The notes under the pieces were generated by a model. It ran no database searches. It had not been told where the DNA came from and worked only from the letters and a program-made list of their open reading frames with translations. This document shows, one piece after another, positions 1 through 8,978 of a stretch of DNA of 64,000 nt. The translations under genes and the position numbers were made by a program. Each line of letters starts with the position of its first letter. The first letter of the stretch is position 1. This stretch comes from Mobiluncus curtisii subsp. curtisii ATCC 35241 (lineage in GTDB: Bacteria; Actinomycetota; Actinomycetes; Actinomycetales; Actinomycetaceae): NCBI RefSeq assembly GCF_000146285.1, contig NZ_GL385912.1, positions 1,158,336-1,222,335 of the forward strand, written 5' to 3'.

Positions 1-372
1 GTGACGCAACCGCCCGCACTGCAAAAACACAAGCCAGGATTTTGGGTCGAGTTCACTCACACATGGACACTGCGCAACGTTGGCAGCATCGACTGGACCA
101 GTCGGACACTCATCTGTACGAATCCAACAGACCCGCGACTACGACCCGTCGGCACCACACAGATCGCCATTCCTGACAGCCCACCGGCGACAGCGAAGTT
201 CATCAAGATTTCTTGCACGTTTCGGGCGCAAGGCTATGAAGGTGCTGCCTCAAGCCACTGGGAAATGCGCAACCAGGAAGGCGAGAACTGCTTCCCTCAA
301 GCGACTACAACATTCAATGTCAATGCCACAGTTATTAACCCGGATCTTCACGCGATAAGGCAGGAACGATGA
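1..372 (+). CDS. FW / NBR1-Ig-like domain protein, 5' end outside window
   Basis: The 123 visible residues match the pattern of the four-tryptophan (FW, NBR1-Ig-like) beta-sandwich: Trp in GFW, HTW, IDW and SHW, with the conserved TLRNVGS turn and a closing WEMRNQEG strand. The domain should begin slightly before residue 1 and the frame is open to the window edge, so this is the C-terminal part of a longer protein, although position 1 happens to be a GTG. FW domains are protein-binding modules, best known from the autophagy receptor NBR1 and found in some actinobacterial proteins. The stop overlaps the next start by 4 nt, so it is co-transcribed with the restriction-modification and Hachiman genes. 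Its role there is unknown. Confidence 0.7.
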   Translation: MTQPPALQKHKPGFWVEFTHTWTLRNVGSIDWTSRTLICTNPTDPRLRPVGTTQIAIPDSPPATAKFIKISCTFRAQGYEGAASSHWEMRNQEGENCFPQATTTFNVNATVINPDLHAIRQER

Positions 373-599
373 GCGAAGCTGAATTAGAAAACTGGGTCAC
401 CATGAAAGAAGCGCAAGCCCACCTCGGGGTGCGCCGGGAAACCATCACGAAATGGATAACAACCCATAATCTCCCTGCCTATAAAGTCGGCAGGGTCTGG
501 AAGTTCAAACTCTCAGAAATCGACGAATGGGTCCGCACCGGTCAAGCCGCAGAAGAACCACATCCCAACAACCCTCACGAGCCTAAGGAGGAACGCTAA
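369..599 (+). CDS. Excisionase-type helix-turn-helix DNA-binding protein
   Basis: This 76-residue protein is mostly one MerR/excisionase-like winged HTH (HTH_17). Residues 9-56 run from WVTMKEAQAHLGV, through the recognition helix (RRETITKWITTHNLPAYKVG), to the wing KFKLSEIDEWV. The C-terminal 20 residues are polar and probably disordered. Its start overlaps the preceding stop by 4 nt (ATGA), and its stop overlaps the methyltransferase start by 1 nt (TAATG), so the three genes are translationally coupled. In this position it could be an operon autoregulator or a specificity/control protein for the type III restriction system. No integrase is visible nearby, so a role in excision is unsupported. 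Confidence 0.8.
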   Translation: MSEAELENWVTMKEAQAHLGVRRETITKWITTHNLPAYKVGRVWKFKLSEIDEWVRTGQAAEEPHPNNPHEPKEER

Positions 600-2236
600 T
601 GCCAGAACTGAACTGGGTCGGCAAAGACAAGGTGATCACCCACCACCTCGACGTTCCCTACCGCGTCCTCGACCGCCAATACTCATATGACGAGCACGGC
701 CAACACGATGGGGACAACGGCTCACAGAACATGATTATTCATGGTGACAACCTCGAAGCCCTCAAAGCTCTACTACCAAAGTACGAAGGCAAGGTTGACT
801 GCATTTATATCGATCCTCCCTATAACACAGGCAACGAAGGCTGGATCTACAACGACGCCGTCAACGACCCACGAATCAAGAAATGGCTTGGCGAAGTCGT
901 CGGCAAAGAAGGCGAAGACCTCTCCCGCCATGACAAATGGCTATGCATGATGTACCCACGGCTAAGACTTCTCCATCGCCTGCTAGCCAGAAACGGATTG
1001 ATTGCTGTCTCGATAAGTGACACAGAGCTGTCCAACCTAGGCTGCATCATGGACGAAATCTTTGGCCCTGCAAACCGACTTGCTTGTGCGCCAGTGCGCT
1101 CTGAACCAAGTGGAGGGAAAGATAAAACGGCCCTGCGAACAGGGCACGAATACATTTTGTTCTACACCAAGGGTGACCAATCAAGTCTTGTCAAAGAAGA
1201 GAAGACAACTGGGAAGCTTGACCTCAAGGACAGCAAGGGCCCGTATCGAAAAGGGCGTGAGTTACGAAAGTGGGGTGCAACTTCCGACCGATCAGATCGA
1301 CCGACGTTGTGGTTCCCCATTACTGCACCCAATGGTGGAGAAGTATTCCCAATCAAGAATGACGGGTCTGACGGCTACTGGCGTTGGAGTCCTGCTCACG
1401 CAGGTATGTCAGAGTTATTGGACAATCCTGAGGCTGCTCACTGGGAGAAAACATCATACGACCCAGGGGTTGTTGTAGATGGAGAGACTGAGCGCTGGGT
1501 TCCATACGAGAAAATTCGTGACGTAAAAAAATCATTCGGATGGAATACGTGGCTCGATGGCTATGGAACTAACGCCGACGCGACTGCAGTAATCAAGGCA
1601 ATCTTTGGAAACAAGAAATTCGACACCCCGAAACCACTATCACTAATCGAATGGATTATCGCCCTGCATGGCAACACAGACGGCATCGTCTTAGACTCAT
1701 TCGCAGGCTCAGGAACGACCGCACACGCCGTGCTTAATTCAAATATGTACGACGACGCAGATAGAAAATTCATCCTCGTAGAGCTCAGCGACTACGCAGA
1801 ATCAATCACGGCAGAGCGGGTCAAACGAGTGATCGACGGATACCGCACCGATAAGGATGAAGTGCCCGGAACAGGAGGGTCATTCTCTTTCTACGAGTTA
1901 GGCGCGCCACTACTTCTCGCAGGTGACTTGAACCCAGAGGTGCCTCTTGAGCGGGTTCGTGAGTATGTGTGGTTCACCGAGACGGGGCAGCCGTTCTCGA
2001 ATCCGCCCAGTGCCCATCCGTATTTCTTAGGACGGCATGAGGATGCATCGTTGTTTTTCGTATATGAGCCGGATCGGGCAACGGTTTTGGATCGTGACTA
2101 TCTGGCTTCGATCCCTCCTGAGTGTGCGGCTAGTTCGTATGTGATTTATGCCGACACGTGTTTGTTGTCGGATGAGGAGCTGCGCTCTCTGAATATCACG
2201 TTCAAGAAGATCCCTCGGGATATCACCCGTCTCTAA
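599..2236 (+). CDS. mod: Type III restriction-modification DNA methyltransferase (Mod)
   Basis: N6-adenine methyltransferase of the beta class, 545 residues. The catalytic motif IV DPPYNTG (72-78) comes before the AdoMet-binding motif I FAGSGTT (368-374), and the target-recognition region lies between them, as in type III Mod subunits. It would methylate one strand of a short asymmetric site and supply specificity to Res. The start is ATG at 599, preceded by a strong AAGGAGG. Its stop lies 12 nt before the res ATG. The length is slightly short for Mod (usually 550-680), but all catalytic motifs are intact. Neighbours: HTH regulator upstream, Res downstream. Confidence 0.93.
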   Translation: MPELNWVGKDKVITHHLDVPYRVLDRQYSYDEHGQHDGDNGSQNMIIHGDNLEALKALLPKYEGKVDCIYIDPPYNTGNEGWIYNDAVNDPRIKKWLGEVVGKEGEDLSRHDKWLCMMYPRLRLLHRLLARNGLIAVSISDTELSNLGCIMDEIFGPANRLACAPVRSEPSGGKDKTALRTGHEYILFYTKGDQSSLVKEEKTTGKLDLKDSKGPYRKGRELRKWGATSDRSDRPTLWFPITAPNGGEVFPIKNDGSDGYWRWSPAHAGMSELLDNPEAAHWEKTSYDPGVVVDGETERWVPYEKIRDVKKSFGWNTWLDGYGTNADATAVIKAIFGNKKFDTPKPLSLIEWIIALHGNTDGIVLDSFAGSGTTAHAVLNSNMYDDADRKFILVELSDYAESITAERVKRVIDGYRTDKDEVPGTGGSFSFYELGAPLLLAGDLNPEVPLERVREYVWFTETGQPFSNPPSAHPYFLGRHEDASLFFVYEPDRATVLDRDYLASIPPECAASSYVIYADTCLLSDEELRSLNITFKKIPRDITRL

Positions 2237-2248
2237 GGAGTGTTGGTT

Positions 2249-4891
2249 ATGGAGTTGAAGAAGTATCAAAACCGGGTGATCGCCGATCTAGAGGATTACC
2301 TCACCCAGCTCAACGAGCAGCCTACGCTGAGCGATGCTTTTAAGGTGTTTTGGGAGTCTCGCCAGATTGAGGTTGGCACCCCGCAGATGCCGGGCTACCA
2401 GAATGTGATCGATGGTGTTCCGCACGTGTGTTACAAGGTTCCAACTGGCGGTGGGAAGACGTTTTTGGCGTGTGCGTCGGTGAAGCCGATATTTGAGGCT
2501 TTGCCGCCGACGCGGAAACAGGCTGTGGTGTGGCTGGTGCCGTCGGATTCGATTTTGACGCAAACCTTGGCGGCGTTGAAGAATCCGGCCCATCCGTATC
2601 GGCAGAAGTTGAACGCTGATTTTGGTGGCCGTGTTGAGGTGTATTCGAAAGAAGAGCTGCTAGCTGGGCAGAATTTCAGCCCGTCGACCGTGGCTGAGCA
2701 GCTGTCAGTGATGGTGCTCTCGTATGATTCGTTCCGCTCACGAACAAAGGACGGACGCAAGGCATACCAAGCTAATGGGAATCTCGCCTCGTTCGCGACC
2801 GCGTTTGGTGCCCCGGAGCAACCGATCGAGAACGCGGATGAAACAGCACTGTTCCAGGTGATTAACCAGTTGAATCCCGTCGTTATCGTGGATGAGTCGC
2901 ATCACGCGACGAGCTCGTTGAGTCTGGAGATGCTCACGAATTTCAACCCTGCATTCATTCTTGATCTAACCGCAACCCCGAAGCGGCAAGCGAACGTGAT
3001 CTCGTATGTGGATGCGCTCTCACTTAAGAACGAGAGCATGGTCAAACTTCCGGTCATCGCATACAACCGGGCGTCACAAAAGGATGTCGTTACGGACGCG
3101 ATCGACCTGCGCCGTTCACTAGAAATCGCTGCTACACAGCAGTATGAGAATGGTGGCGCTTATATTCGCCCAATCGTGTTGTTTCAGGCTCAGCCAAAGA
3201 CGAGCGAGGACGCTACATCGTTTGAGCGGCTGCGTGACAAGCTCGTCAAGGCGGGTATTCCTGCCGAGCAGATCGCGATCAAGACCGCCGACGTAAACGA
3301 GCTTAAAGGCGTTGACCTGCTCAGCAAGGAGTGCCCGATCAGGTTCATCATCACCGTGAACGCGTTGAAGGAGGGCTGGGACTGCCCCTTCGCCTACATT
3401 CTGGCGTCGTTGGCGAACAAGACCAGCCAGGTCGATGTTGAGCAGATCCTTGGCCGTGTTTTGCGCCAACCCCACGCCAGGAAGCAGCCGAACACGTTGT
3501 TAAACATGAGCTACGTGCTGACCTCTTCAAACGATTTCGGGACCACGCTCAATCAGATCGTTGCGGGGCTCAACAGTGCCGGATTCTCCAAGCGTGACTT
3601 CCGCGCAGCCGATCAAGTCGCTTTCGACTTCACTGGCACGAACCAGCCAAGCAAACCCGCCCCAACGTCCCCAGTCCCAGGGGAAGATATGGACGTTGAA
3701 GAGTTCCTGGAGTTCAATGAAGAACAGGTTGCAGCTGATTTAGATGCGCGAGAAGAATCCGCTAGTTCACCAGAGCCTTCGGCGGATCCGACGGTTGCTT
3801 CGATGATCGAGCAGGCGGCTCAGCAGGGTGCGGACTATGAGCAGGAGGCCGAAGAAGCCGCACAGATGGGTGAGGGCTTCGTGCCTTCAGATTTGGAGGA
3901 TGCTGTGGACACGAGCTTCGTCAACCACGAATTCGCTGACGAGATCGAAACCCTTCGCCTTCCCCAATTCGTCATCCAAGAACCCGGATCAGCATTGTTC
4001 CCGACCGCTCATGAGGGATACAACGAACTTAAGCACGAGGCACTAGCCGGTGACTTTGACTTAAAGACGAAAGACATCGACATTGACCTGTCGACGGCAG
4101 ACGAGCAGATGTACAAGATCGACGTGCGAAAAGACTCCGAGGTTCCTAAAGCCTTCCGGATGTCGAGTACCGATCAGAAATTCATGCGCGAACACTTCTC
4201 GAAACTGAGCGTCGAAGGACAAAAGCGCAACACGGCAATCGCCATCTACGATCGGATCAAACCGATCAATTCGATCACTGACTCTGACTTGCGCGCATAC
4301 ATTGTGCGGATGGTTGAGGCCTTCGGCACCGAGCAGCTGTTGACCTATCAAGAGCACCCGCATGCGGTAGCAAGCAAGGTCAAACAGAAAATTGACGGCC
4401 TTTTGGAAGCGCACAAAGTCAAGAGATTCTATGAGGATATCGAGACCCGCCGCGTTGATGTTCAAGCGTTATACGCGTTTCCGAAAGCGATCCAGCCCAT
4501 TCATGCCTCCTCCCTGATTGGTGGCTCCCTGTATGAGGCCGAAGACAAGATGAACGGCTTTGAGCTCGAACTCGCTGGTCGCTTCTCCGGCATGAACAAT
4601 GTTCGCTGGTGGCACCGGATCATTGAACGCAAGGGCTTTTGCCTCAACGGTCCGTTCAACCACTACCCAGATTTCGTCGTGATGACCGCTAGCGGCACCA
4701 TCGTGGTTGTCGAGTCCAAGGGCGAGCATTTGAAGAACGACGATTCTAACCGCAAGATCAGGCTCGGCCGGGCGTGGGCGAACATGTCTGGCAATGACTA
4801 CCGCTACTACATGGTCTTCGAAGATGGCGTCACTCCGCCTGACGGGGCGGTCACTTTGTCGGAGCTCGTACGTATCCTCGAAAAGCTGTAG
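2249..4891 (+). CDS. res: Type III restriction endonuclease helicase subunit (Res)
   Basis: Superfamily 2 helicase-nuclease of 880 residues. Walker A is PTGGGKT (65-71), motif II is DESHH (215-219), and helicase domain 2 carries the ILGRVLRQP motif VI. A C-terminal PD-(D/E)xK nuclease is visible as PDF (Asp808) followed by VVVESKG (Glu822, Lys824). A long acidic linker (about residues 470-560) separates the two halves. ATG 2249 is preferred over GTG 2240 because AAGGAG lies 8 nt before it. Together with Mod it forms an ATP-dependent type III enzyme that cleaves DNA when two unmodified sites are in the right relative orientation. All catalytic residues are present, so it looks active. Confidence 0.93.
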   Translation: MELKKYQNRVIADLEDYLTQLNEQPTLSDAFKVFWESRQIEVGTPQMPGYQNVIDGVPHVCYKVPTGGGKTFLACASVKPIFEALPPTRKQAVVWLVPSDSILTQTLAALKNPAHPYRQKLNADFGGRVEVYSKEELLAGQNFSPSTVAEQLSVMVLSYDSFRSRTKDGRKAYQANGNLASFATAFGAPEQPIENADETALFQVINQLNPVVIVDESHHATSSLSLEMLTNFNPAFILDLTATPKRQANVISYVDALSLKNESMVKLPVIAYNRASQKDVVTDAIDLRRSLEIAATQQYENGGAYIRPIVLFQAQPKTSEDATSFERLRDKLVKAGIPAEQIAIKTADVNELKGVDLLSKECPIRFIITVNALKEGWDCPFAYILASLANKTSQVDVEQILGRVLRQPHARKQPNTLLNMSYVLTSSNDFGTTLNQIVAGLNSAGFSKRDFRAADQVAFDFTGTNQPSKPAPTSPVPGEDMDVEEFLEFNEEQVAADLDAREESASSPEPSADPTVASMIEQAAQQGADYEQEAEEAAQMGEGFVPSDLEDAVDTSFVNHEFADEIETLRLPQFVIQEPGSALFPTAHEGYNELKHEALAGDFDLKTKDIDIDLSTADEQMYKIDVRKDSEVPKAFRMSSTDQKFMREHFSKLSVEGQKRNTAIAIYDRIKPINSITDSDLRAYIVRMVEAFGTEQLLTYQEHPHAVASKVKQKIDGLLEAHKVKRFYEDIETRRVDVQALYAFPKAIQPIHASSLIGGSLYEAEDKMNGFELELAGRFSGMNNVRWWHRIIERKGFCLNGPFNHYPDFVVMTASGTIVVVESKGEHLKNDDSNRKIRLGRAWANMSGNDYRYYMVFEDGVTPPDGAVTLSELVRILEKL

Positions 4892-4922
4892 GCGGGAAGG
4901 ACACCTCTTGGGAGAAGACGAG

Positions 4923-5843
4923 ATGGCACAGGCAACGATCACGCCAACGCTGCGCGGCGACACATTCGCGTCCACGTTCACCGAAGTGGCCCATTCGAAC
5001 ACGTTAGGTCTTCGAAACGACGAACAGTTACGCCTGTTCCATCTGTCTATCCAAAACAACCGCTTCGACCACACAGCCCTCATCAAGTTCCTCAAACGCA
5101 ACGTTGGGCGCTACGTCTTCTCCCGCGCCGAATACGAAGGCTACAAACAGCGAGACGATCTCGAAGAAGTTGCTCTCGACGCGGTAAACCGGATGCGTTC
5201 ACAACAAGACGGCATGGGGTTAGGTGAAATCTTGCTCTACGTCCTGCTCGAACAAATCCTCGAAGCACCCAAAGTGATGAGTAAGATCGAGCTCAACCAG
5301 GCCCGAGGCCAGATCCACAGCCGCTGTGACGCCATCCACCTACTCACACCAGACGGTCAGCGAACCACCAGCAGCATCGTGTTTGGAACCTCCAGCGTGG
5401 TCGGCAACATTGGGGATGCCATCACTGCAGCATTCGACCGCGTTGTAGATATAGAACAGAATCGCTCAGACGAGGTTCAGCTCGCCGAGCAAACTGTGTT
5501 CACCAAGACCCTCGACCCAGCAACAGCAAACTACGTCAAAGATCTGCTAATCCCGAAGCCGGGTGGGGCACCCGTGTTCGATACCGCTTATTCGATGTTC
5601 CTGGGCTATGACATCGGTCTCGATCCGAAGAACTACAGCAACCAGCAGTATCGGGCTGTGCTCGATCAGAAAATGCAGGGAGATATCGCCGCGCACGCCC
5701 AAATGATCGCCAACGAAATCAACACCCGAAACTTGGATAATTACTCGTTCTACATCTATGTTTTGCCACTCAACGAAGTAGACGTTGACGCGGGCGCGAT
5801 CATGGATGGGCTCGTGGGTGGGCCAGGTGGTAGCCATGTCTGA
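4923..5843 (+). CDS. hamA: Hachiman HamA (DUF1837) effector, without an E-x-K motif
   Basis: 306 residues with the DUF1837 signatures: GEILLYVLLEQILEAPKVMSKIEL (about 101-124, described by position), CDAIHLL (Asp136 to His139), IVFGTSSVVG (152-161) and a late GLDPKNYSNQQYR block. HamA proteins are PD-(D/E)xK-type nucleases held in check by HamB. Here both places where E-x-K could fall read otherwise: Glu123-Leu-Asn125 in SKIELN and Thr156-Ser-Ser158 in FGTSSV. No E-x-K occurs anywhere in the protein. ATG 4923 was chosen because the frame upstream overlaps res and a GGAG precedes this ATG. It ends 8 nt inside hamB. It may be catalytically altered or belong to a divergent subfamily. Confidence 0.85.
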   Translation: MAQATITPTLRGDTFASTFTEVAHSNTLGLRNDEQLRLFHLSIQNNRFDHTALIKFLKRNVGRYVFSRAEYEGYKQRDDLEEVALDAVNRMRSQQDGMGLGEILLYVLLEQILEAPKVMSKIELNQARGQIHSRCDAIHLLTPDGQRTTSSIVFGTSSVVGNIGDAITAAFDRVVDIEQNRSDEVQLAEQTVFTKTLDPATANYVKDLLIPKPGGAPVFDTAYSMFLGYDIGLDPKNYSNQQYRAVLDQKMQGDIAAHAQMIANEINTRNLDNYSFYIYVLPLNEVDVDAGAIMDGLVGGPGGSHV

Positions 5844-8475
5844 CAAGCAAGTAACCGTCGGCGATCTCGTATTTTCTGACATCGACTCCAACGAATTCCT
5901 CAAACAGCTGTACGCCAACCTGCTCTACAACTACGGCTTACATCGGTTGGGGCTGGTGGATCGTCAACCATACGACGTGGATCTTGAAGCAGTACTGCGA
6001 TTCGCTGACCTGCTGTCGAAATCAACCCACCCCACCAATCGTGACCGGCACAGGGTGTGGGCGCAAGAAATCGCGCTCCTGTGCCACATTCTCTACCCAC
6101 AAGACGCGCGAACGAAAGCATACGTTCCTGCAATCTTCACCACGCTAGGTAACTACCCAGGCCTGAAGCAGTTGGGTGTGACTTCCGATGCGGGCATCCT
6201 CGACGCCGCATTCAACGCCTACCAAGCCGAATACCTCACCGTGCCCGGTGATAAGTCGATGAAGTTTTTCGCGCCGCAAAAGAAGATCTACGACCGCCTG
6301 AACGACGGCAAGTTTTCCTTCTCGGCCCCAACGTCACTGGGCAAGTCCTTCATCATGCGCACCTTCATCACCAACCAGATCAAATCCGGGGTGACAGCCA
6401 ACTTTGCGATCATCGTGCCGTCAAAAGCGCTGATCAACGAGACCCGCTCGAAACTGATCGCTGACCTCGGCGAAGACCTTGAACGGCACAACTATCGAAT
6501 CGTCAGTGCCGCTGGTGACATCGTGCTCGAAGGCGATCACAACTTCATCTTCGTGCTCACCCCAGAACGCTTGCTTTACCTTCTGATCGGCAAACCTGCA
6601 ATCGAATTCGAGTACGTCTTTTTCGACGAATCACACAAACTCTCAGGCAAGAACAGCCGCGCCCCGTTCTACTACCAAACCGTGACAATCCTTCAACACC
6701 GCCACAGACCACCACACTTCATCTTCGCTTCACCCAACATTCCCAACCCAGAGGTATTCCTAAGGCTGGTTGATCCAAACTCTGACGAAAATGAAACCAA
6801 CGCGGTCGCAACCCAGTATTCGCCAGTCGCGCAATTCAAATACCTCGTCAACCTGCACGAGAACACCATTTCCAGCTACAACGACCACACCCAAGAATTC
6901 ACGCACCTAGCCTCACTTCAAGCTCAGGACGCTACCGCACAGGGCGTAACCCGATTTGTTAGTGAATCATCACGAGGTTCAGATCATCGTGGGCAAACCA
7001 TCGTGTTTCATTCTGCCCGGCATCACGCAGTGCAAGCGGCGCGTGACTATGCCCAGGGTTTGGCAGACCTCAACGATAAAGACTTGGACGCTCTCGCAAA
7101 AGACATCGAACGCGACGTCCACGAGGACTACTACCTCAGCGGTCTCATCCGTAGAGGCGTCAGCTACCACATCGGCTACCTCCCGCCAGCGATCCGCGAA
7201 CGCATCGAAGGCCTGTTCCGCGAAGGCAAAATCTCGACACTATTCTGCACCAGCACGCTCCTCGAAGGAGTCAACCTTCCCGCCGACAACCTCGTCATCA
7301 CAACCAACAAAATCGGCAGAGCAGGAATGACAGCAGTCGACTTCAAGAACCTGATCGGCCGAGTCGGGCGTATCGAGTTCAACCTCTACGGCAACGTATT
7401 CATCATCGTGGGCAACCAACTTGCATCCGAGCAAAAGGCCAAGGAACTCCTACAAGCGAACGTTCCTGTACAGAAGCTATCCGTGCAAACTGACTCACAA
7501 ATTATCAGCAAGAAAATGAAGCAAGGTGTCGTCAAGGATCTACAGGAAGGTCGCATCGAATTCTCCAAAGGGAATGAGAGCTATGAGCGTTATGATATGA
7601 AACGCAAATTCGGTCTCATGCTCTTGCGCGACATCACTACCGGACGTCAAAGCCTGGTGCGTGAAGAATTCTCTGACTATCTTGACGAACAGGCTACCAA
7701 CAGCATTATTGCTACTTTCTCGCGACGCGAAGGCCAACAAGATGACGATATCAATGTCTCCGTTGACCAGGCAGAAGCGCTGACGCACGCAATCCAAGCT
7801 GGACTCCAGTATCCACAACTTTCTCCAAAGGGAAAGTTCAGTTACGACGAGACCCTCGCGTTTCTTCAGCGGCTTGCCTCAATCTTCAAATGGCGAATTT
7901 ACAATCCCGAGACGTTAGGGAGAACAACCAAGGGAAGTGACCAGCTCGCTATGCTGTCCTGGTACACCGTCCTCCTGTTGCAGTGGATGGAGGGACACGG
8001 TTTGCGTTCCATCATGAATCGTGCAATCGAGCATCACCGGAAAACTGGAATTGTGTGGATCAATCGGCAACCGAATCGCTACCTAGATTCGAAAGAACAC
8101 CGAAACCTTGTTTTTAGTGACACGCTTGAAGCTATTGAGCAAGTAATCCTTTTTGAGCTATCGAATTACTTTCTTAAATTCTCCAACGAATACAAGAAGG
8201 TCCACGGAAAAGAGCAGTTCGACAACGACTGGTACGAATACGTCGAGTACGGCACAACGAAACAGGAAACCATCCTTCTCCAACGACTCGGATTCACCCG
8301 CGAGAGCGCCACTTACATTCGAATCAACGTCTCCAATGCAATCTTCCTTCACGAAGGAAAACCCCACCTGAACCCGATTCTCCTCGAAAGCTCGAACATC
8401 AACGTCCGCAAAGAAGCCAACGAAATCAGATACAACGTGCCAGAAGCCTTCTCGATGCCAGATTTCTTGTTCTAA
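5836..8475 (+). CDS. hamB: Hachiman HamB superfamily 2 helicase
   Basis: 879-residue SF2 (Ski2-like) helicase. The N-terminal helical region is followed by Walker A SAPTSLGKS (Lys170), motif II FFDESHK (Asp264-Glu265), motif V TSTLLEGVNLP and motif VI NLIGRVGR. The long C-terminal half has no motif I can name. HamB scans nucleic acid and releases HamA when it meets phage-damaged or phage-like DNA, giving abortive protection. ATG 5836 (reading MSDKQVTVGD) overlaps the hamA stop by 8 nt, the usual coupling for this pair. A start further upstream in frame exists but would lie deep in hamA. All helicase motifs are intact, in contrast to the unusual HamA. Confidence 0.87.
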   Translation: MSDKQVTVGDLVFSDIDSNEFLKQLYANLLYNYGLHRLGLVDRQPYDVDLEAVLRFADLLSKSTHPTNRDRHRVWAQEIALLCHILYPQDARTKAYVPAIFTTLGNYPGLKQLGVTSDAGILDAAFNAYQAEYLTVPGDKSMKFFAPQKKIYDRLNDGKFSFSAPTSLGKSFIMRTFITNQIKSGVTANFAIIVPSKALINETRSKLIADLGEDLERHNYRIVSAAGDIVLEGDHNFIFVLTPERLLYLLIGKPAIEFEYVFFDESHKLSGKNSRAPFYYQTVTILQHRHRPPHFIFASPNIPNPEVFLRLVDPNSDENETNAVATQYSPVAQFKYLVNLHENTISSYNDHTQEFTHLASLQAQDATAQGVTRFVSESSRGSDHRGQTIVFHSARHHAVQAARDYAQGLADLNDKDLDALAKDIERDVHEDYYLSGLIRRGVSYHIGYLPPAIRERIEGLFREGKISTLFCTSTLLEGVNLPADNLVITTNKIGRAGMTAVDFKNLIGRVGRIEFNLYGNVFIIVGNQLASEQKAKELLQANVPVQKLSVQTDSQIISKKMKQGVVKDLQEGRIEFSKGNESYERYDMKRKFGLMLLRDITTGRQSLVREEFSDYLDEQATNSIIATFSRREGQQDDDINVSVDQAEALTHAIQAGLQYPQLSPKGKFSYDETLAFLQRLASIFKWRIYNPETLGRTTKGSDQLAMLSWYTVLLLQWMEGHGLRSIMNRAIEHHRKTGIVWINRQPNRYLDSKEHRNLVFSDTLEAIEQVILFELSNYFLKFSNEYKKVHGKEQFDNDWYEYVEYGTTKQETILLQRLGFTRESATYIRINVSNAIFLHEGKPHLNPILLESSNINVRKEANEIRYNVPEAFSMPDFLF

Positions 8476-8618
8476 CACCCTCGTCTGATACCCGCTAACG
8501 CAAGCACTCGCGCAGACCCCCTTAGGTCGAAACGTGCCCCTGCCGCGCGGACGTTATGGCGACGAGCACCAGATCACCGGACCTCCAGCGAGCCAACGAA
8601 CAACCCCAGAAACGACAA

Positions 8619-8639
8619 AACCCCTGCTCAACAGGGGTT
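8619..8639 (+). terminator. Hairpin after the defence operon
   Basis: AACCCCTG and CAGGGGTT form a perfect 8-bp stem with a 5-nt loop, 144 nt after the hamB stop. There is no T-run directly after it, so termination is plausible but not certain. Confidence 0.5.
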
Positions 8640-8680
8640 CAAGGGCTCAAGCGGCTTTTATCATTTTCGACGTCTAAGTA

Positions 8681-8978
8681 TCTGTTTATGCATCGTCTCA
8701 AGTTAATTCTCGAGTCACTTTTTCTGTCTGGAGCTCCACCTAAAACAGTCCACAGGACTGTTTCTTAACGGCTCCGCACCACCACGAGCGGCACACACGC
8801 TCCGCGCTGCCGCTCCTCTCTCAGGCGGCTCTGTTTATGCATCGTCTCAAGTTAATTCTCGAGTCACTTTTTCTGTCTGGAGCTCCACCTAAAACAGTCC
8901 ACAGGACTGTTTCTTAACGGCTCCGCACCACCACGAGCGGCACATACGCTTCGCGCTTCCGCTCGTCTCTCAGGCGGC
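8681..8978. repeat. Two tandem copies of a 149-bp repeat
   Basis: Copy 1 is 8681-8829 and copy 2 is 8830-8978. They differ at only about four positions, all between about 8796 and 8818 and their partners. Each copy carries a hairpin, AAACAGTCC / loop ACA / GGACTGTTT (8743-8763 and 149 bp further on). Copy 1 also has GAGCGGCA facing TGCCGCTC, which is degenerate in copy 2. No ORF runs through the repeat. A related hairpin occurs at 44742-44764, so this looks like a dispersed non-coding repeat family. Confidence 0.9.

Noticed and set aside
8619..8660. Possible tRNA 3' end as an island attachment site
   Set aside because: The sequence after the hairpin contains GGTTCAAGG, but no acceptor or anticodon arms and no duplicate at the other side can be seen.
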